From NCBI RefSeq assembly GCF_001952075.1, contig NZ_LXYU01000001.1:310001-374000 (forward strand): a stretch of DNA of 64,000 nt, read 5' to 3'. This DNA is from Ditibartonella apis (GTDB lineage Bacteria > Pseudomonadota > Alphaproteobacteria > Rhizobiales > Rhizobiaceae). The notes beneath the pieces are model-generated. The model was not told the origin of the DNA. It ran no database searches and was given only the letters and a program-made list of their open reading frames with translations. Positions 28,231 through 37,550 of this stretch are shown in pieces; within the stretch, counting starts at the first letter, position 1, and each line of letters opens with the position of its first letter. The position numbers and the translations under genes were made by a program.

Positions 28231-29763
28231 ATGGTTGCACGTATTACGACTGTTGCCTTTTCCGGCATCGAGGCTTTACCCGTCGATGTACAGGTTATGA
28301 TTGCCAATGGTAAAATGGGAATGTCCATTGTCGGCCTTGCCGACAAGGCAGTTGCCGAAAGCCGCGAACGTGTGCAAGCAGCACTTCATGCCTGTGGATT
28401 ATCCATGCCGGTCAAACGGATTACCGTCAATCTTGCTCCCGCTGATTTACCCAAGGAAGGTTCCCATTATGATTTGCCGATTACTGTCGGGCTCATGGTC
28501 GCAATGGGGCTTCTTCCGACAGAAGTCGAACAGGAATATGTTGTTCTCGGCGAATTGGCACTTGATGGTTCAATCGCACCTGTAAGTGGCGTCTTGCCCG
28601 CAGCTATGACTGCTGTTGCTTCCGGCAAAGGACTGATTTGTCCGGAAAAATGCGGACCGGAAGCTGCCTGGGCAGGTTCAGACATAAAAATTTTGGCTCC
28701 TTCAAGTTTGCTTGCACTGGTCAATCATTTCAAAGGTTCCCAATTTTTATCGTCTCCGCAACCCCGCCAATATATTATTCAGGATAATCTGCCCGACCTT
28801 GCCGACATCAAGGGACAAAGTGCAGCCAAACGTGCGCTAGAGGTTGCCGCAGCCGGACGCCATAATCTTCTGTTTGTAGGTCCGCCCGGAGCCGGAAAAT
28901 CCATGCTGGCCGAACGTTTGCCATCCATATTGCCACCTCTTGATGCACGCGAACTTCTCGACGTTTCGCTCATTGCTTCGATTGCCGGTGAAACAACGAA
29001 TGGTTCTGTTTCCATTCATCGACCTTTCCGCGCGCCCCACCATTCGGCATCTATGGCTGCCATGGTCGGTGGCGGTATCAAGGCACATCCGGGAGAAGTT
29101 TCGCTTGCTCATAATGGCGTTTTATTTCTTGATGAATTTCCGGAATTTTCGCCGCAAGTTCTCGATTCCCTGCGTCAACCGCTTGAAAGCGGGGAATGTG
29201 TTGTTGCGCGCGCCAACCGGCATGTCAGCTATCCGGCACGCATCCAGCTTGTTGCTGCCATGAACCCTTGTCGTTGTGGTATGGCGGGCGAACCGGGGCA
29301 TGTTTGCGCCAAAGGCCCGAAATGTCAGCTTGATTATCAGGCACGTATTTCCGGCCCGCTGCTTGATCGCATAGATTTACGAATTGATGTCCCGGCTCTG
29401 TCAGCACTTGATCTCATCAAACCGGCAGAAGCCGAACCGAGCCGCGTTGTCGCCGAACGCGTCAGAAAAGCACGGGATATACAGGCTAAAAGATATGCAG
29501 AACTGGGAATGCCCCGAATCCGCACCAATGGCGATTGTCCTGCAAATCTGATCGAAAAAGTTGCTCTTCTTGATGATGCGGCAACAACGTTGTTGCAAAT
29601 AATAAGTGAAAAAATGCGCCTTTCAGCACGCGCTTACCATCGTGTCCTGAAAGTTGCACGCACAATTGCCGATCTTGATGGTGCGCCACAGTTGACGAAA
29701 CATCATCTTGCCGAAGCAATTTCCTATCGTTTAGGCAATGAGCGGCTAAAAGCTGTTGCTTGA
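28231..29763 (+). CDS. comM: Magnesium chelatase-like AAA+ protein ComM (YifB)
   Basis: A 510-residue hexameric helicase-like AAA+ protein. In naturally transformable bacteria it promotes branch migration during integration of donor DNA. The N-terminal Lon-like domain has GLADKAVAESRERVQAAL. The AAA+ core has Walker A GPPGAGKS near residue 219, Walker B GVLFLDEFPEF, and the cysteine-containing loop MNPCRCG. The C-terminal Mg-chelatase domain ends GNERLKAVA. The frame opens 13 codons earlier, but the ATG at 28231 has AGGTGAG upstream. The gene stands alone. Confidence 0.94.
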   Translation: MVARITTVAFSGIEALPVDVQVMIANGKMGMSIVGLADKAVAESRERVQAALHACGLSMPVKRITVNLAPADLPKEGSHYDLPITVGLMVAMGLLPTEVEQEYVVLGELALDGSIAPVSGVLPAAMTAVASGKGLICPEKCGPEAAWAGSDIKILAPSSLLALVNHFKGSQFLSSPQPRQYIIQDNLPDLADIKGQSAAKRALEVAAAGRHNLLFVGPPGAGKSMLAERLPSILPPLDARELLDVSLIASIAGETTNGSVSIHRPFRAPHHSASMAAMVGGGIKAHPGEVSLAHNGVLFLDEFPEFSPQVLDSLRQPLESGECVVARANRHVSYPARIQLVAAMNPCRCGMAGEPGHVCAKGPKCQLDYQARISGPLLDRIDLRIDVPALSALDLIKPAEAEPSRVVAERVRKARDIQAKRYAELGMPRIRTNGDCPANLIEKVALLDDAATTLLQIISEKMRLSARAYHRVLKVARTIADLDGAPQLTKHHLAEAISYRLGNERLKAVA

Positions 29764-30417
29764 ATACTGTTGCTCGAAGCATGAAAATGACGTTCTATGC
29801 GCATTTTTTGCACTGTTCGAAATTTCCACAACTAGGCTCGCATAATTCATAGTTACATAATCCAGAATTACACTGTGAAAATGAAATATGGAGCTTTTTG
29901 TCGAAACAAAATGAACTTCCGAATGGTCTTCAAGCTTTTTCAAAAACCGGTTGATCGAACATGATGCGGTTCTAACAGCATCGACGCCTTTACCTGCGGG
30001 TGAATGATATGAAAATCAGGGTTCCGGATTTTGTTGCCGCTGTTTATTTTTAAGCAGCAACCGGCGATCAATGCATTCAAATATTTTTTAAAAACGCGAA
30101 TATTTTGCAAAATTTCCGATTTGACTAAAATGACAAGAGCAAATGGATTCATAACGTTCAGATCACCTGAATACAGGTGCGCGCCCGGGCTTTCCGGCGC
30201 ATTTTTTGCTTGATCAGTCGTTTATTGTCTTATTCATTTTTGACGGTTTTTTATCTTCCCTAAAAGATTGAAACAAAAGTTTTAAAAGTGCTGGACAGGT
30301 GCCGATCAAGTGATGAAATTTTCATAGGCTCCTCATTTTCCAGCTTGTCATCAAACGGATTGAAAGGCGCAAAATAAAAAGCTGAAAAACTTAGAAGTCT
30401 TCATTCATAAAAATATT
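29764..30417. other. Gene-free stretch between comM and dnaE2
   Basis: 654 bp between the converging ends of comM and dnaE2. Short open frames on the minus strand carry no recognisable domain or good ribosome-binding site. Two hairpins stand close together: CACCTG-AATA-CAGGTG at 30164-30179 and a GC-rich stem at 30181-30200. No RNA gene could be identified. Confidence 0.6.
30181..30207 (+). terminator. Weak terminator-like hairpin
   Basis: GCGCC pairs with GGCGC around a 10-nt loop, followed by ATTTTTT on the plus strand. It lies 420 nt after comM, far for a comM terminator, so either the comM transcript has a long tail or the match is chance. Confidence 0.3.
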
Positions 30418-33400
30418 TTAGTGAAAATCGCGGGATTTTGGCAAAGCACGGAACTGACGGGGATGACGGGCCACAGGTTCACTTTCAATCGCTGCAAAAT
30501 GTTCGGGAATTTCGCTCAGATTGATAATGTCCATACTTCTATCTTCGATATAAGAGGCAACAAGATGGGTAACACCGGAAGAATCCCGTTGTATTTTACC
30601 TGTTATCAATAGGAGCTTTCCCCCCATGACCTCGCGGCGAAAGCGCGCCATTATTTTTGGCCAGACAACAATATTGGCAATGCCGCTTTCATCTTCCATT
30701 GTCAAAAAGACCACACCCTTGGCACTGCCGGGCTTTTGCCGGACCGTAACAATACCGGCAATTGTTGCCATAGAGCCTCCTGCAATTTCCATTGCTTCAT
30801 GACAGGTAAGCACACCCTTTTTCACAAGGTCGTTTCGCAAAAAACTCAACGGATGGGCTTTGAGCGACAAACGCGTTGTCTCATAATCGGTAATGACATG
30901 CTCGCTCAATTTCATTGGCGTAAAAATAAGCGGGTCTTCTTCACCAAGATCGGATTGTTGTGCTGCTGCAAACAATGGCAAGTTTCCATGATCGGGCAAA
31001 CGGCGCACCGCCCACAAAGCCAAACGTCGCTCTTTATTGATACTTAAGAAACAATCGGCATCGGCAAGAAGCTCGAAGGCGCGTTTTGGTAACATCACCC
31101 GACGATGCAATTCTTCAATCGACGAAAACGGCTCTTCGGCTTGTTGAAGCTCGATTCTTTTTCCCCATTCAATCGCAAAACCGTTGATTTGACGAAATCC
31201 CAATCGCAAAGAAAAACCGTTGCCGTTTTTTTCCAGACAATGGTCATAATGGCTATGATTGACATCGACCGGCAAAACCTCGACACCATGATTGCGGGCA
31301 TCCCGAATAATCTGGGCGGGGGCATAAAAACCCATAGGTTGGGAATTAAGAAGAGCGGTCGCAAAAATTTCCGGATGATGACATTTGAGCCAAGCTGAAA
31401 CATAAACAAGATGGGCAAAGCTTGCAGCATGGCTTTCAGGAAAACCATATTCGCCGAAGCCTTCAATCTGCTTGAAACAATTTTCGGCAAAATCGCGCTT
31501 GTAACCTCGTTTCACCATTCCCTCGACCATTTTTGCCCGCATGGTATGAATGGTTCCAACCCGCCGGAACGTTGCCATGGCACGACGCAAAAGATTGGCT
31601 TCATCGGGCGTAAATTTGGCAGCTTCTATGGCAATGCGCATTGCCTGTTCCTGAAAAAGCGGAACACCCAAAGTTTTTCCCAGAACACGTTGCAATTCGT
31701 CAGGTGGGCCGAATTGTGGTGAAGGTGAAGGATAAACCACTTTTTCCATATGGTTGCGACGGCGCAAATACGGGTGCACCATATCGCCTTGTATCGGGCC
31801 TGGACGGACAATAGCCACTTCAATAACCAGATCATAGAATTGTTTCGGTTTCAATCGCGGCAACATGTTCATTTGTGCCCGGCTTTCAACCTGAAAAACT
31901 CCGATCGAATCGCCTTTCGACAACATTTTATAGACGCTTTCATCTTCCCGCGGCACATCATGCAAGCCATGGCTGATATTTTTATGACGTTTCAAAAGAT
32001 CAAAAGCTTTGCGGATCAAAGTCAACATCCCCAAAGACAAAATATCGACCTTCATCAATTTGACAGTGTCGATATCATCTTTATCCCACTCGATGAAGCT
32101 GCGGTCTTTCATGGCAGCAGGGCCGATCGGCACGGTTTCATCAAGCCTTTGCTCGGTCAAAACAAAACCGCCGACATGCTGTGACAAATGCCTTGGAAAG
32201 CCGACCAATTCATGAGCAAGACGTAGTGTCAAACCAATCATCCGGTTTGTCGGGTCGAGTCCTCTTTGAGCAATCTCCTCATCGCTCACTTTCTTGCCAG
32301 ATGTGCCCCAGACAGTCGAGGCAATCGCACCTATAATATCTTCGCTCAAGCCCAAAGCTTTGCCGACATCGCGAATGGCACTGCGACTGCGATAACAGAT
32401 GACCGTTGCAACAATTGCAGCTCTATGACGACCATAACGACGATAGATATATTGCATCACTTCTTCGCGCCGCTCATGCTCGAAATCGACATCAATATCG
32501 GGTGGCTCGTTACGCTCTTCGGAAATAAACCGCTCGAACAACAGATCAATCTGTTGCGGATTGACATTGGTGATGCCCAAACAAAAACATACTGCCGAAT
32601 TTGCGGCCGAACCGCGCCCCTGACAAAGAATGCCTTGCGATTTTGCAAAACTGACAATGTCATAAACAGTCAGAAAATAGGGAGCATAGCGAAGCTTTTT
32701 GATAAGCTTCAATTCTTTTTCCAGAAGCGGTCTTACACTGCCATAAGCTGTTTTCGGGAACCTTTCAGCCATGCCTTTCCAGGTCAATTCTTCCAGATAG
32801 GATTGTGGTGTTTTACCGGCAGGAACCGGCTCGTCCGGATAGGAATAGGAAAGGTCATCAAGTGAAAAGGAAATGGGGGCTACAAAATCCTGTTGCGCTT
32901 TGATTGCAACGGAAAAATTCCGATAAAGCCGTTCTATTTCTTTCACCGGTTTCAGATATTTCTCGCTATTGGCTTGAAGAGCAAATCCGGCTTCGTCAAT
33001 TGTTTTATGAAGGCGGATTGCTGTCAGAATATCTTGTAAAATGCGCCTTTCTTCACTGTGATAGAGAATATCGGCAGCAGCAATAAGGCCAACGTTAAAA
33101 TTTTTGGCCATTCTTGCCAGATATTCGCCATAACGGGCATCTTTGCCGGTAAAATTCATCGGCAAACCAAGAAAGACTTGACCCTTTGCCACCTGTTGCA
33201 AGTTTTTCAACGTGTCTTCCAGTCTTTCGCCATCTGTGACAATGATCTGGAAACCGCGCGCACGAAACAAAAAATCTTCAAACTTTAATTGGCAGGCTCC
33301 TTTTTCGCCGGATTTTGCTTTTCCTTCGCTTAGCATCCGGCACAACATGCCGTAAGCTTTTCTGTCTCGTGGATAGACAACAAGATCCGGTGTTCCATCC

Positions 33401-33618
33401 GAAAACACCAACCGACAACCGACAAGATAGCGGAAAGAAGGGTCTAGTTTTAAAACTTCCCGTGCCATGGCAAAGCCGCGAACCACACCGGCCAATGTGT
33501 TTTCATCGGCAATACCGATACCGGCATAGTGAAGGCGCGCAGCCTCGCCCACCAGCTCTTCGGGATGGGAAGCCCCTTTTAAAAACGAAAAATTGCTTCT
33601 TACAGACAATGCAAACAT
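30418..33618 (-). CDS. dnaE2: Error-prone DNA polymerase DnaE2
   Basis: SOS-induced alternative polymerase III alpha subunit that performs mutagenic translesion synthesis with ImuA and ImuB. The 1066-residue protein has an N-terminal PHP domain (SNFSFLKGASHPEEL), the palm with the catalytic triad in PDIDVDFEHERR near residues 372-383, and a C-terminal OB fold. It ends in the family signature PKSRDFH. AAGGCGG precedes the ATG. The gene follows imuB after 156 nt, completing the imuA-imuB-dnaE2 cassette behind the LexA site at 36100. It is full length and appears intact. Confidence 0.96.
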   Translation of the reverse strand: MFALSVRSNFSFLKGASHPEELVGEAARLHYAGIGIADENTLAGVVRGFAMAREVLKLDPSFRYLVGCRLVFSDGTPDLVVYPRDRKAYGMLCRMLSEGKAKSGEKGACQLKFEDFLFRARGFQIIVTDGERLEDTLKNLQQVAKGQVFLGLPMNFTGKDARYGEYLARMAKNFNVGLIAAADILYHSEERRILQDILTAIRLHKTIDEAGFALQANSEKYLKPVKEIERLYRNFSVAIKAQQDFVAPISFSLDDLSYSYPDEPVPAGKTPQSYLEELTWKGMAERFPKTAYGSVRPLLEKELKLIKKLRYAPYFLTVYDIVSFAKSQGILCQGRGSAANSAVCFCLGITNVNPQQIDLLFERFISEERNEPPDIDVDFEHERREEVMQYIYRRYGRHRAAIVATVICYRSRSAIRDVGKALGLSEDIIGAIASTVWGTSGKKVSDEEIAQRGLDPTNRMIGLTLRLAHELVGFPRHLSQHVGGFVLTEQRLDETVPIGPAAMKDRSFIEWDKDDIDTVKLMKVDILSLGMLTLIRKAFDLLKRHKNISHGLHDVPREDESVYKMLSKGDSIGVFQVESRAQMNMLPRLKPKQFYDLVIEVAIVRPGPIQGDMVHPYLRRRNHMEKVVYPSPSPQFGPPDELQRVLGKTLGVPLFQEQAMRIAIEAAKFTPDEANLLRRAMATFRRVGTIHTMRAKMVEGMVKRGYKRDFAENCFKQIEGFGEYGFPESHAASFAHLVYVSAWLKCHHPEIFATALLNSQPMGFYAPAQIIRDARNHGVEVLPVDVNHSHYDHCLEKNGNGFSLRLGFRQINGFAIEWGKRIELQQAEEPFSSIEELHRRVMLPKRAFELLADADCFLSINKERRLALWAVRRLPDHGNLPLFAAAQQSDLGEEDPLIFTPMKLSEHVITDYETTRLSLKAHPLSFLRNDLVKKGVLTCHEAMEIAGGSMATIAGIVTVRQKPGSAKGVVFLTMEDESGIANIVVWPKIMARFRREVMGGKLLLITGKIQRDSSGVTHLVASYIEDRSMDIINLSEIPEHFAAIESEPVARHPRQFRALPKSRDFH

Positions 33619-33774
33619 GCTGCCGCCTTATTTTGTCTGGTCGCTTTCTTGGCGAAAAGATTTTTTTGCCCGACGTAAAGACATGTTTTTTAAAAAACCG
33701 GACTTTCTGGTAGAGAACAAAAACCCTGCATAATGCATAAACTTGCCTTTAAAATTTCTGGAAGCTGATAGATT

Positions 33775-35373
33775 TCAGGCAAATAAACCATGCAGAAACC
33801 ATTTTGTTTGCGGATATTCGCCATAACGGAATAGCCAGAAACGTTCGCCATTTTCATCTTCCACGCGATAATAATCACGATCGGGACTCGAATGTTTCCA
33901 CCATTCGGCACTGATACGTTCAGGCCCTTCGGCAAGGCGGATTTTATGGACAACCCGTCGCCAGCGAAAAGAAGCTGGCGGGTCATCCGGCAAAGCGGCA
34001 ATGACATCAATGGGCTGTGGCGGGCAAAAAAGCCTGATAGGGCGTTCTGGCGGATTGGGACGAAGCGGGAAAAATCCTTGTGCTTTCAATTGCGCATCCA
34101 AAGCTTTCAAAGCTTCGGTGTGCGGTTTATGACGCTGTGCTATCCCCCAAAACGCTGCATATTCGGGAATATGACTTTCTTTTGTACCAGCCACCAGAAC
34201 ATGATCTGCCCCCAAACGGGTTGAAAGCCGATCAACCAGTTGCCCGATTTCTGCCGGTTCCAGATCGTCGTTGACAAGTCCGGTCTGAACGGGGCGAAGG
34301 GGAGCGGAACGACTTGCCGAAAGAGCCAATGTGTCATAACCGTATCCCGCATCAAGCGGTGTTTTCAAGCTTTTCAACCGTTCCTCAAGAAGCGACAGAA
34401 ATTGTGTGGGGTCGCTCAAAGGGCGACCGGTCTCAATGCCTATCCGGTCAATATGCCCATCAACCCGATAAAGAATGATGTTTACCATCAGACATCCAAG
34501 ACCGAGCTTCGTTAAACGCTTGAAAAATTCTTTTGCCAGAACAAAAAACTGTTTTTCAACCATTGTTACATCAATCAATGGTTCTTCCAAACGTAATGAC
34601 AAATAAAGGGACGGGGGTGGGCTTATGAATGAAAGCGGTTCCTGTTTTTTTCCATAAAGCGCATCAAGGCGGGCAGGCAAAACCTCGCCAAAGCGCGCAG
34701 CCAGTGCTTTTGGTGAAACCGCCTGAATATCTTTGAGACAATGAAAGCCGGCACGGCGAAGTGCCAGTTGGACATCCGGCTTTGCTTCAAGTGCCGGTAA
34801 TTTCAGCCGATCCAGTGTTAAAACAAAATCTTCTTTTGTGACAAAACGGTTGACGCCAAAACGGGCAAAAGCCCGTGCGGCTGCGGGTGTTATTGTCAGT
34901 GCCGAGAGTGTCTCAAGCCCAAGTCCCTTATAATAAGCGGTCACTTTTTCGAGCATTTTTTGTGGCCCCCCGAAAAGATGATCGCAGCCTGTTACATCAA
35001 GTATCAAACCAAAGGGAAGGCTATAGGCAACAAGCGGGGTAAACCGTCCGGCATTACGGGCGAGATATTGAAGATAGTCCTTGTCGGCTTCTTCTGCTTC
35101 ATTAATCGTTTCTATTCGTTCACAAAGGCTGCGTGCATGAACCAGAGAAAGCCCCGGATAAAGGCCGACATGTGTCGCCGCCTCATTAACATGAACGAGC
35201 CTAAGTCCGTGTACAGAACGGCCGACCACAACAAAAGGTTTTGTGAAATCCGGCGTTTTTTCAGGCGGCAAAACCGTCTTCAGACGGTCTATCGGCAGGC
35301 GAGGAAAAGCGAGTGCCAGATAGAGCCGGTCGTGTATGCCGTATTTCTTGGGGTTTTGTAAAAATCTGGTCAT
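33775..35373 (-). CDS. imuB: Y-family polymerase-like protein ImuB
   Basis: A 532-residue member of the DNA polymerase Y family. ImuB lacks polymerase activity in this family and acts as a clamp-binding hub that brings DnaE2 and ImuA to lesions. The N-terminus LYLALAFPRLPIDRL and the C-terminus RYGEYPQTKWFLHGLFA are typical. GGAA precedes the ATG at 35373. It overlaps the end of imuA by 113 nt in another frame, an unusually long overlap, so translation is probably coupled. Confidence 0.93.
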   Translation of the reverse strand: MTRFLQNPKKYGIHDRLYLALAFPRLPIDRLKTVLPPEKTPDFTKPFVVVGRSVHGLRLVHVNEAATHVGLYPGLSLVHARSLCERIETINEAEEADKDYLQYLARNAGRFTPLVAYSLPFGLILDVTGCDHLFGGPQKMLEKVTAYYKGLGLETLSALTITPAAARAFARFGVNRFVTKEDFVLTLDRLKLPALEAKPDVQLALRRAGFHCLKDIQAVSPKALAARFGEVLPARLDALYGKKQEPLSFISPPPSLYLSLRLEEPLIDVTMVEKQFFVLAKEFFKRLTKLGLGCLMVNIILYRVDGHIDRIGIETGRPLSDPTQFLSLLEERLKSLKTPLDAGYGYDTLALSASRSAPLRPVQTGLVNDDLEPAEIGQLVDRLSTRLGADHVLVAGTKESHIPEYAAFWGIAQRHKPHTEALKALDAQLKAQGFFPLRPNPPERPIRLFCPPQPIDVIAALPDDPPASFRWRRVVHKIRLAEGPERISAEWWKHSSPDRDYYRVEDENGERFWLFRYGEYPQTKWFLHGLFA

Positions 35374-36082
35374 GGATGTTCCATTGCATCAGCCAATGTC
35401 CGGTATATCCGGTTCTATTTCGCAAAAGTGTGATATCATAATTTGTTAATCCCGGTGCTTTTGCACCCGAACTTTCAGAAGGTGCTGCTTTGATTTGCCA
35501 ACGTGTGGCAGCGTTGCTGTTTTTCAATGCTTCTTTGCCAAGCACCAGAACAACCGGCGAATGTGCTTTTTCTGCTGCCAGATGCAAACGTCGGGTGGCT
35601 GTAAAATCAAGTGCCCGACAGGCCCCCGAAAGGCTCAACAACAAACCGCCGACACGAGACGTTGCCAATGCATCATCAGCCGCTTTCAAAACATCTTCAG
35701 CCTTTGGACAACGCACCAGAATAAATCGCGCGGGATCAAGCCCGAAAGCAGAAATACCGACAGGATAAGGAATGCCATATTCTATTTCTGTGCTTTCTTC
35801 TTCCAGCCAGATAAAAGGGCAGTTTGCCTTTTCATTGCGTTTGAGAAGGCCGAGAGAAAAACCGGTTGCACTATTCATGGCAGCAGGCCCGGAAATAACT
35901 TCATGCAAAGCATAAGAAGGAAATGGACCGGCCTCGAAATCGGCAATTTCATGCCCGAGATAAAAATAGCCTTCAGGAAGAGCGTGTTTTCCCTTGCCCT
36001 TTCTATTGTCATCCATAGAAAAAGCGACAGTTTTTCCTTCCATGCGGGCAACAAGGCGACGTAACTGGGTTATATCCGGCAT
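35261..36082 (-). CDS. imuA: SOS mutagenesis protein ImuA
   Basis: RecA/SulA-like accessory factor of the ImuABC mutasome, encoded first in the cassette. The 273-residue product starts MPDITQLRRLVARMEG at the ATG at 36082. The frame continues 61 codons upstream through the LexA box, so that extension cannot be coding. The core includes LHEVISGPAAMNSATGFSLGLL and WLEEESTEIEYG. The ribosome-binding site is modest. The LexA-type site lies 18-32 nt upstream of the start, placed to block transcription. The last 113 nt overlap imuB. Confidence 0.9.
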   Translation of the reverse strand: MPDITQLRRLVARMEGKTVAFSMDDNRKGKGKHALPEGYFYLGHEIADFEAGPFPSYALHEVISGPAAMNSATGFSLGLLKRNEKANCPFIWLEEESTEIEYGIPYPVGISAFGLDPARFILVRCPKAEDVLKAADDALATSRVGGLLLSLSGACRALDFTATRRLHLAAEKAHSPVVLVLGKEALKNSNAATRWQIKAAPSESSGAKAPGLTNYDITLLRNRTGYTGHWLMQWNIHDQIFTKPQEIRHTRPALSGTRFSSPADRPSEDGFAA

Positions 36083-36099
36083 AAAAGACTCGCAACAAT

Positions 36100-36114
36100 G
36101 TTCTTGTTTTGTTC
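36100..36114 (-). promoter_or_regulatory. LexA (SOS) box of the imuA-imuB-dnaE2 operon
   Basis: GTTC-N7-GTTC is an exact match to the alphaproteobacterial LexA operator (GAAC-N7-GAAC on the transcribed strand). It lies directly upstream of imuA and fits the known DNA-damage control of this cassette. Confidence 0.88.
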
Positions 36115-36329
36115 TATTATGGAATCGAACATAAATCAGAGTCAAGTGGGAGATTTTGCAAAAGAAACTGCCCGCTTCAATTTTGGAATATCCTTTGAAA
36201 AGTCTATTTCGAGATGCCTCATGCAAAGGATTCCTGAAACCGGAAACTTGTAAAATTATACGCACTTCCTACTTCTATCATTGTTAATGAAGCGTGCTTT
36301 AAGAACATTTTTCCTGATGGGATTTTAAG

Positions 36330-36719
36330 ATGGATAAAACGACAATCGACAAAATTTTGAAGCCCGAATCAGAAAAGACACAAAAGAGTCGTGCGGCAAA
36401 AGTACGTGCGGCTTTCTGGAAAACAGTTCGCAAAGCAGCTGGCCACATTCCTTTTATGGAAGATGTCGTTGCCAGTTATTATTGCGCATTCGACCCTAAA
36501 ACACCGACACGTGTACGCGGCATTCTTCTTGCAGCACTCGCTTATTTCGTGATGCCTTTCGATCTCATTCCCGATATGTTGGCCGTTATCGGTTTCACGG
36601 ATGATATCGCTGTTTTAACAATCGCGATTTCGGCAGTGCGTGCCCACATCACCGACGCGCATTATCAGGCAGCCCGCAAAGCATTGGAAAAAACCCCGAT
36701 TGAAACACCCGAAAAATAG
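36330..36719 (+). CDS. YkvA-family (DUF1232) small membrane protein
   Basis: A 129-residue protein with the DUF1232 signature YFVMPFDLIPDMLAVIGFTD near residue 70, which is part of a hydrophobic helix, followed by DDIAVL. The function of the family is unknown; members are thought to be membrane-associated. A basic N-terminal 50 residues precede the domain. GGGA lies before the ATG. It is divergent from imuA and not obviously in an operon. Confidence 0.88.
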   Translation: MDKTTIDKILKPESEKTQKSRAAKVRAAFWKTVRKAAGHIPFMEDVVASYYCAFDPKTPTRVRGILLAALAYFVMPFDLIPDMLAVIGFTDDIAVLTIAISAVRAHITDAHYQAARKALEKTPIETPEK

Positions 36720-36901
36720 TTTTTTTGGGAGAAATTGTAATTTTTGAACAAAACTTCACCTTTTGGTAACCATAAACTAGTCAAAATTGCATGTAACAAC
36801 TTTCGGTATATTGTGAGAATGATATGCCGGTTTTTAAAAAATCGCCGGTTTGAAGCCACATGGCTTTGCCAATCGAAAATAAAAAGTGAGCTGAGTATAC
36901 G

Positions 36902-37399
36902 ATGTTTGGAAAAACTTTTGTTGCTGCGTCTGTCATGATTATGGCTGTTGCCGGAATTGCTTCGGCACAAACTCCGACACGCATCAACCAATTTGATGCA
37001 TGGGGCGCCTATTCCTATAAATCCGGAAACAACACAGTATGTTACGTGCTTTCCGCGCCAATCACTGCGGAACCCAAATCGGTCAACCATGGCGACAACT
37101 ATTTCCTCGTCAGCAAACGCGCAGGCAATCCTGTTACTTATGAGCCGCAATTCATGGCAGGCTATGCCCTGAAGGACAAAGTCACTGTTTCCGTCGACGG
37201 CAAGAATTTTGAATTTTTCACCAAGGATTCATCTGCCTGGGCGGCTTCACCGGCCACAGAAAGCCAGCTCGTTGCAGCCATGAAAAACGGTTCCAACCTT
37301 TCTGTCAAAGCTGTTTCCCAGCGTGGAACAAATACAAGTTACACCTATTCCCTGAAAGGAATTACCGCAGCTCTCAATGCTGCACAGAAATGCAAATAA
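36902..37399 (+). CDS. Invasion-associated locus B (IalB) family secreted protein
   Basis: A 165-residue exported protein with a clear signal peptide (residues 1-22, ending ASA before QTPT) and the IalB-family core WGAYSYK and VCYVLSAP. Cys47 and Cys164 may form a disulfide. In Bartonella bacilliformis IalB is an outer-surface protein linked to erythrocyte entry, but relatives are spread through non-pathogenic Rhizobiales, so an envelope role is safer than an invasion claim. The ribosome-binding site is weak. A long hairpin terminator follows. Confidence 0.88.
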   Translation: MFGKTFVAASVMIMAVAGIASAQTPTRINQFDAWGAYSYKSGNNTVCYVLSAPITAEPKSVNHGDNYFLVSKRAGNPVTYEPQFMAGYALKDKVTVSVDGKNFEFFTKDSSAWAASPATESQLVAAMKNGSNLSVKAVSQRGTNTSYTYSLKGITAALNAAQKCK

Positions 37400-37429
37400 C
37401 ACAAATTTTATAGTTTTCACCAGTTTCAG

Positions 37430-37470
37430 GCACTGCATCATGAGATTGTCATGGCGCAGTGCTTGTTTTA
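37430..37470 (+). terminator. Terminator after the IalB-family gene
   Basis: GCACTGC pairs with GCAGTGC, and an inner CATGA/TCATG stem extends the hairpin. TTGTTTT follows. It separates this gene from rlmN. Confidence 0.75.
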
Positions 37471-37550
37471 TGGCGCATAAGTGTGGTGACGTTGGCTTGC
37501 TTTTATGCTAAATCCGCCAAGACAGAACTTTATTCAGAGCTTTGGAAAGT

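Noticed and set aside
29940-30152. Minus-strand 70-codon frame in the comM-dnaE2 gap
   Set aside because: No ribosome-binding site, no conserved motif, and composition like the surrounding non-coding DNA.
36083-36265. 61-codon upstream extension of imuA
   Set aside because: It contains the LexA box and lacks family similarity; MPDITQLRR is the normal start.
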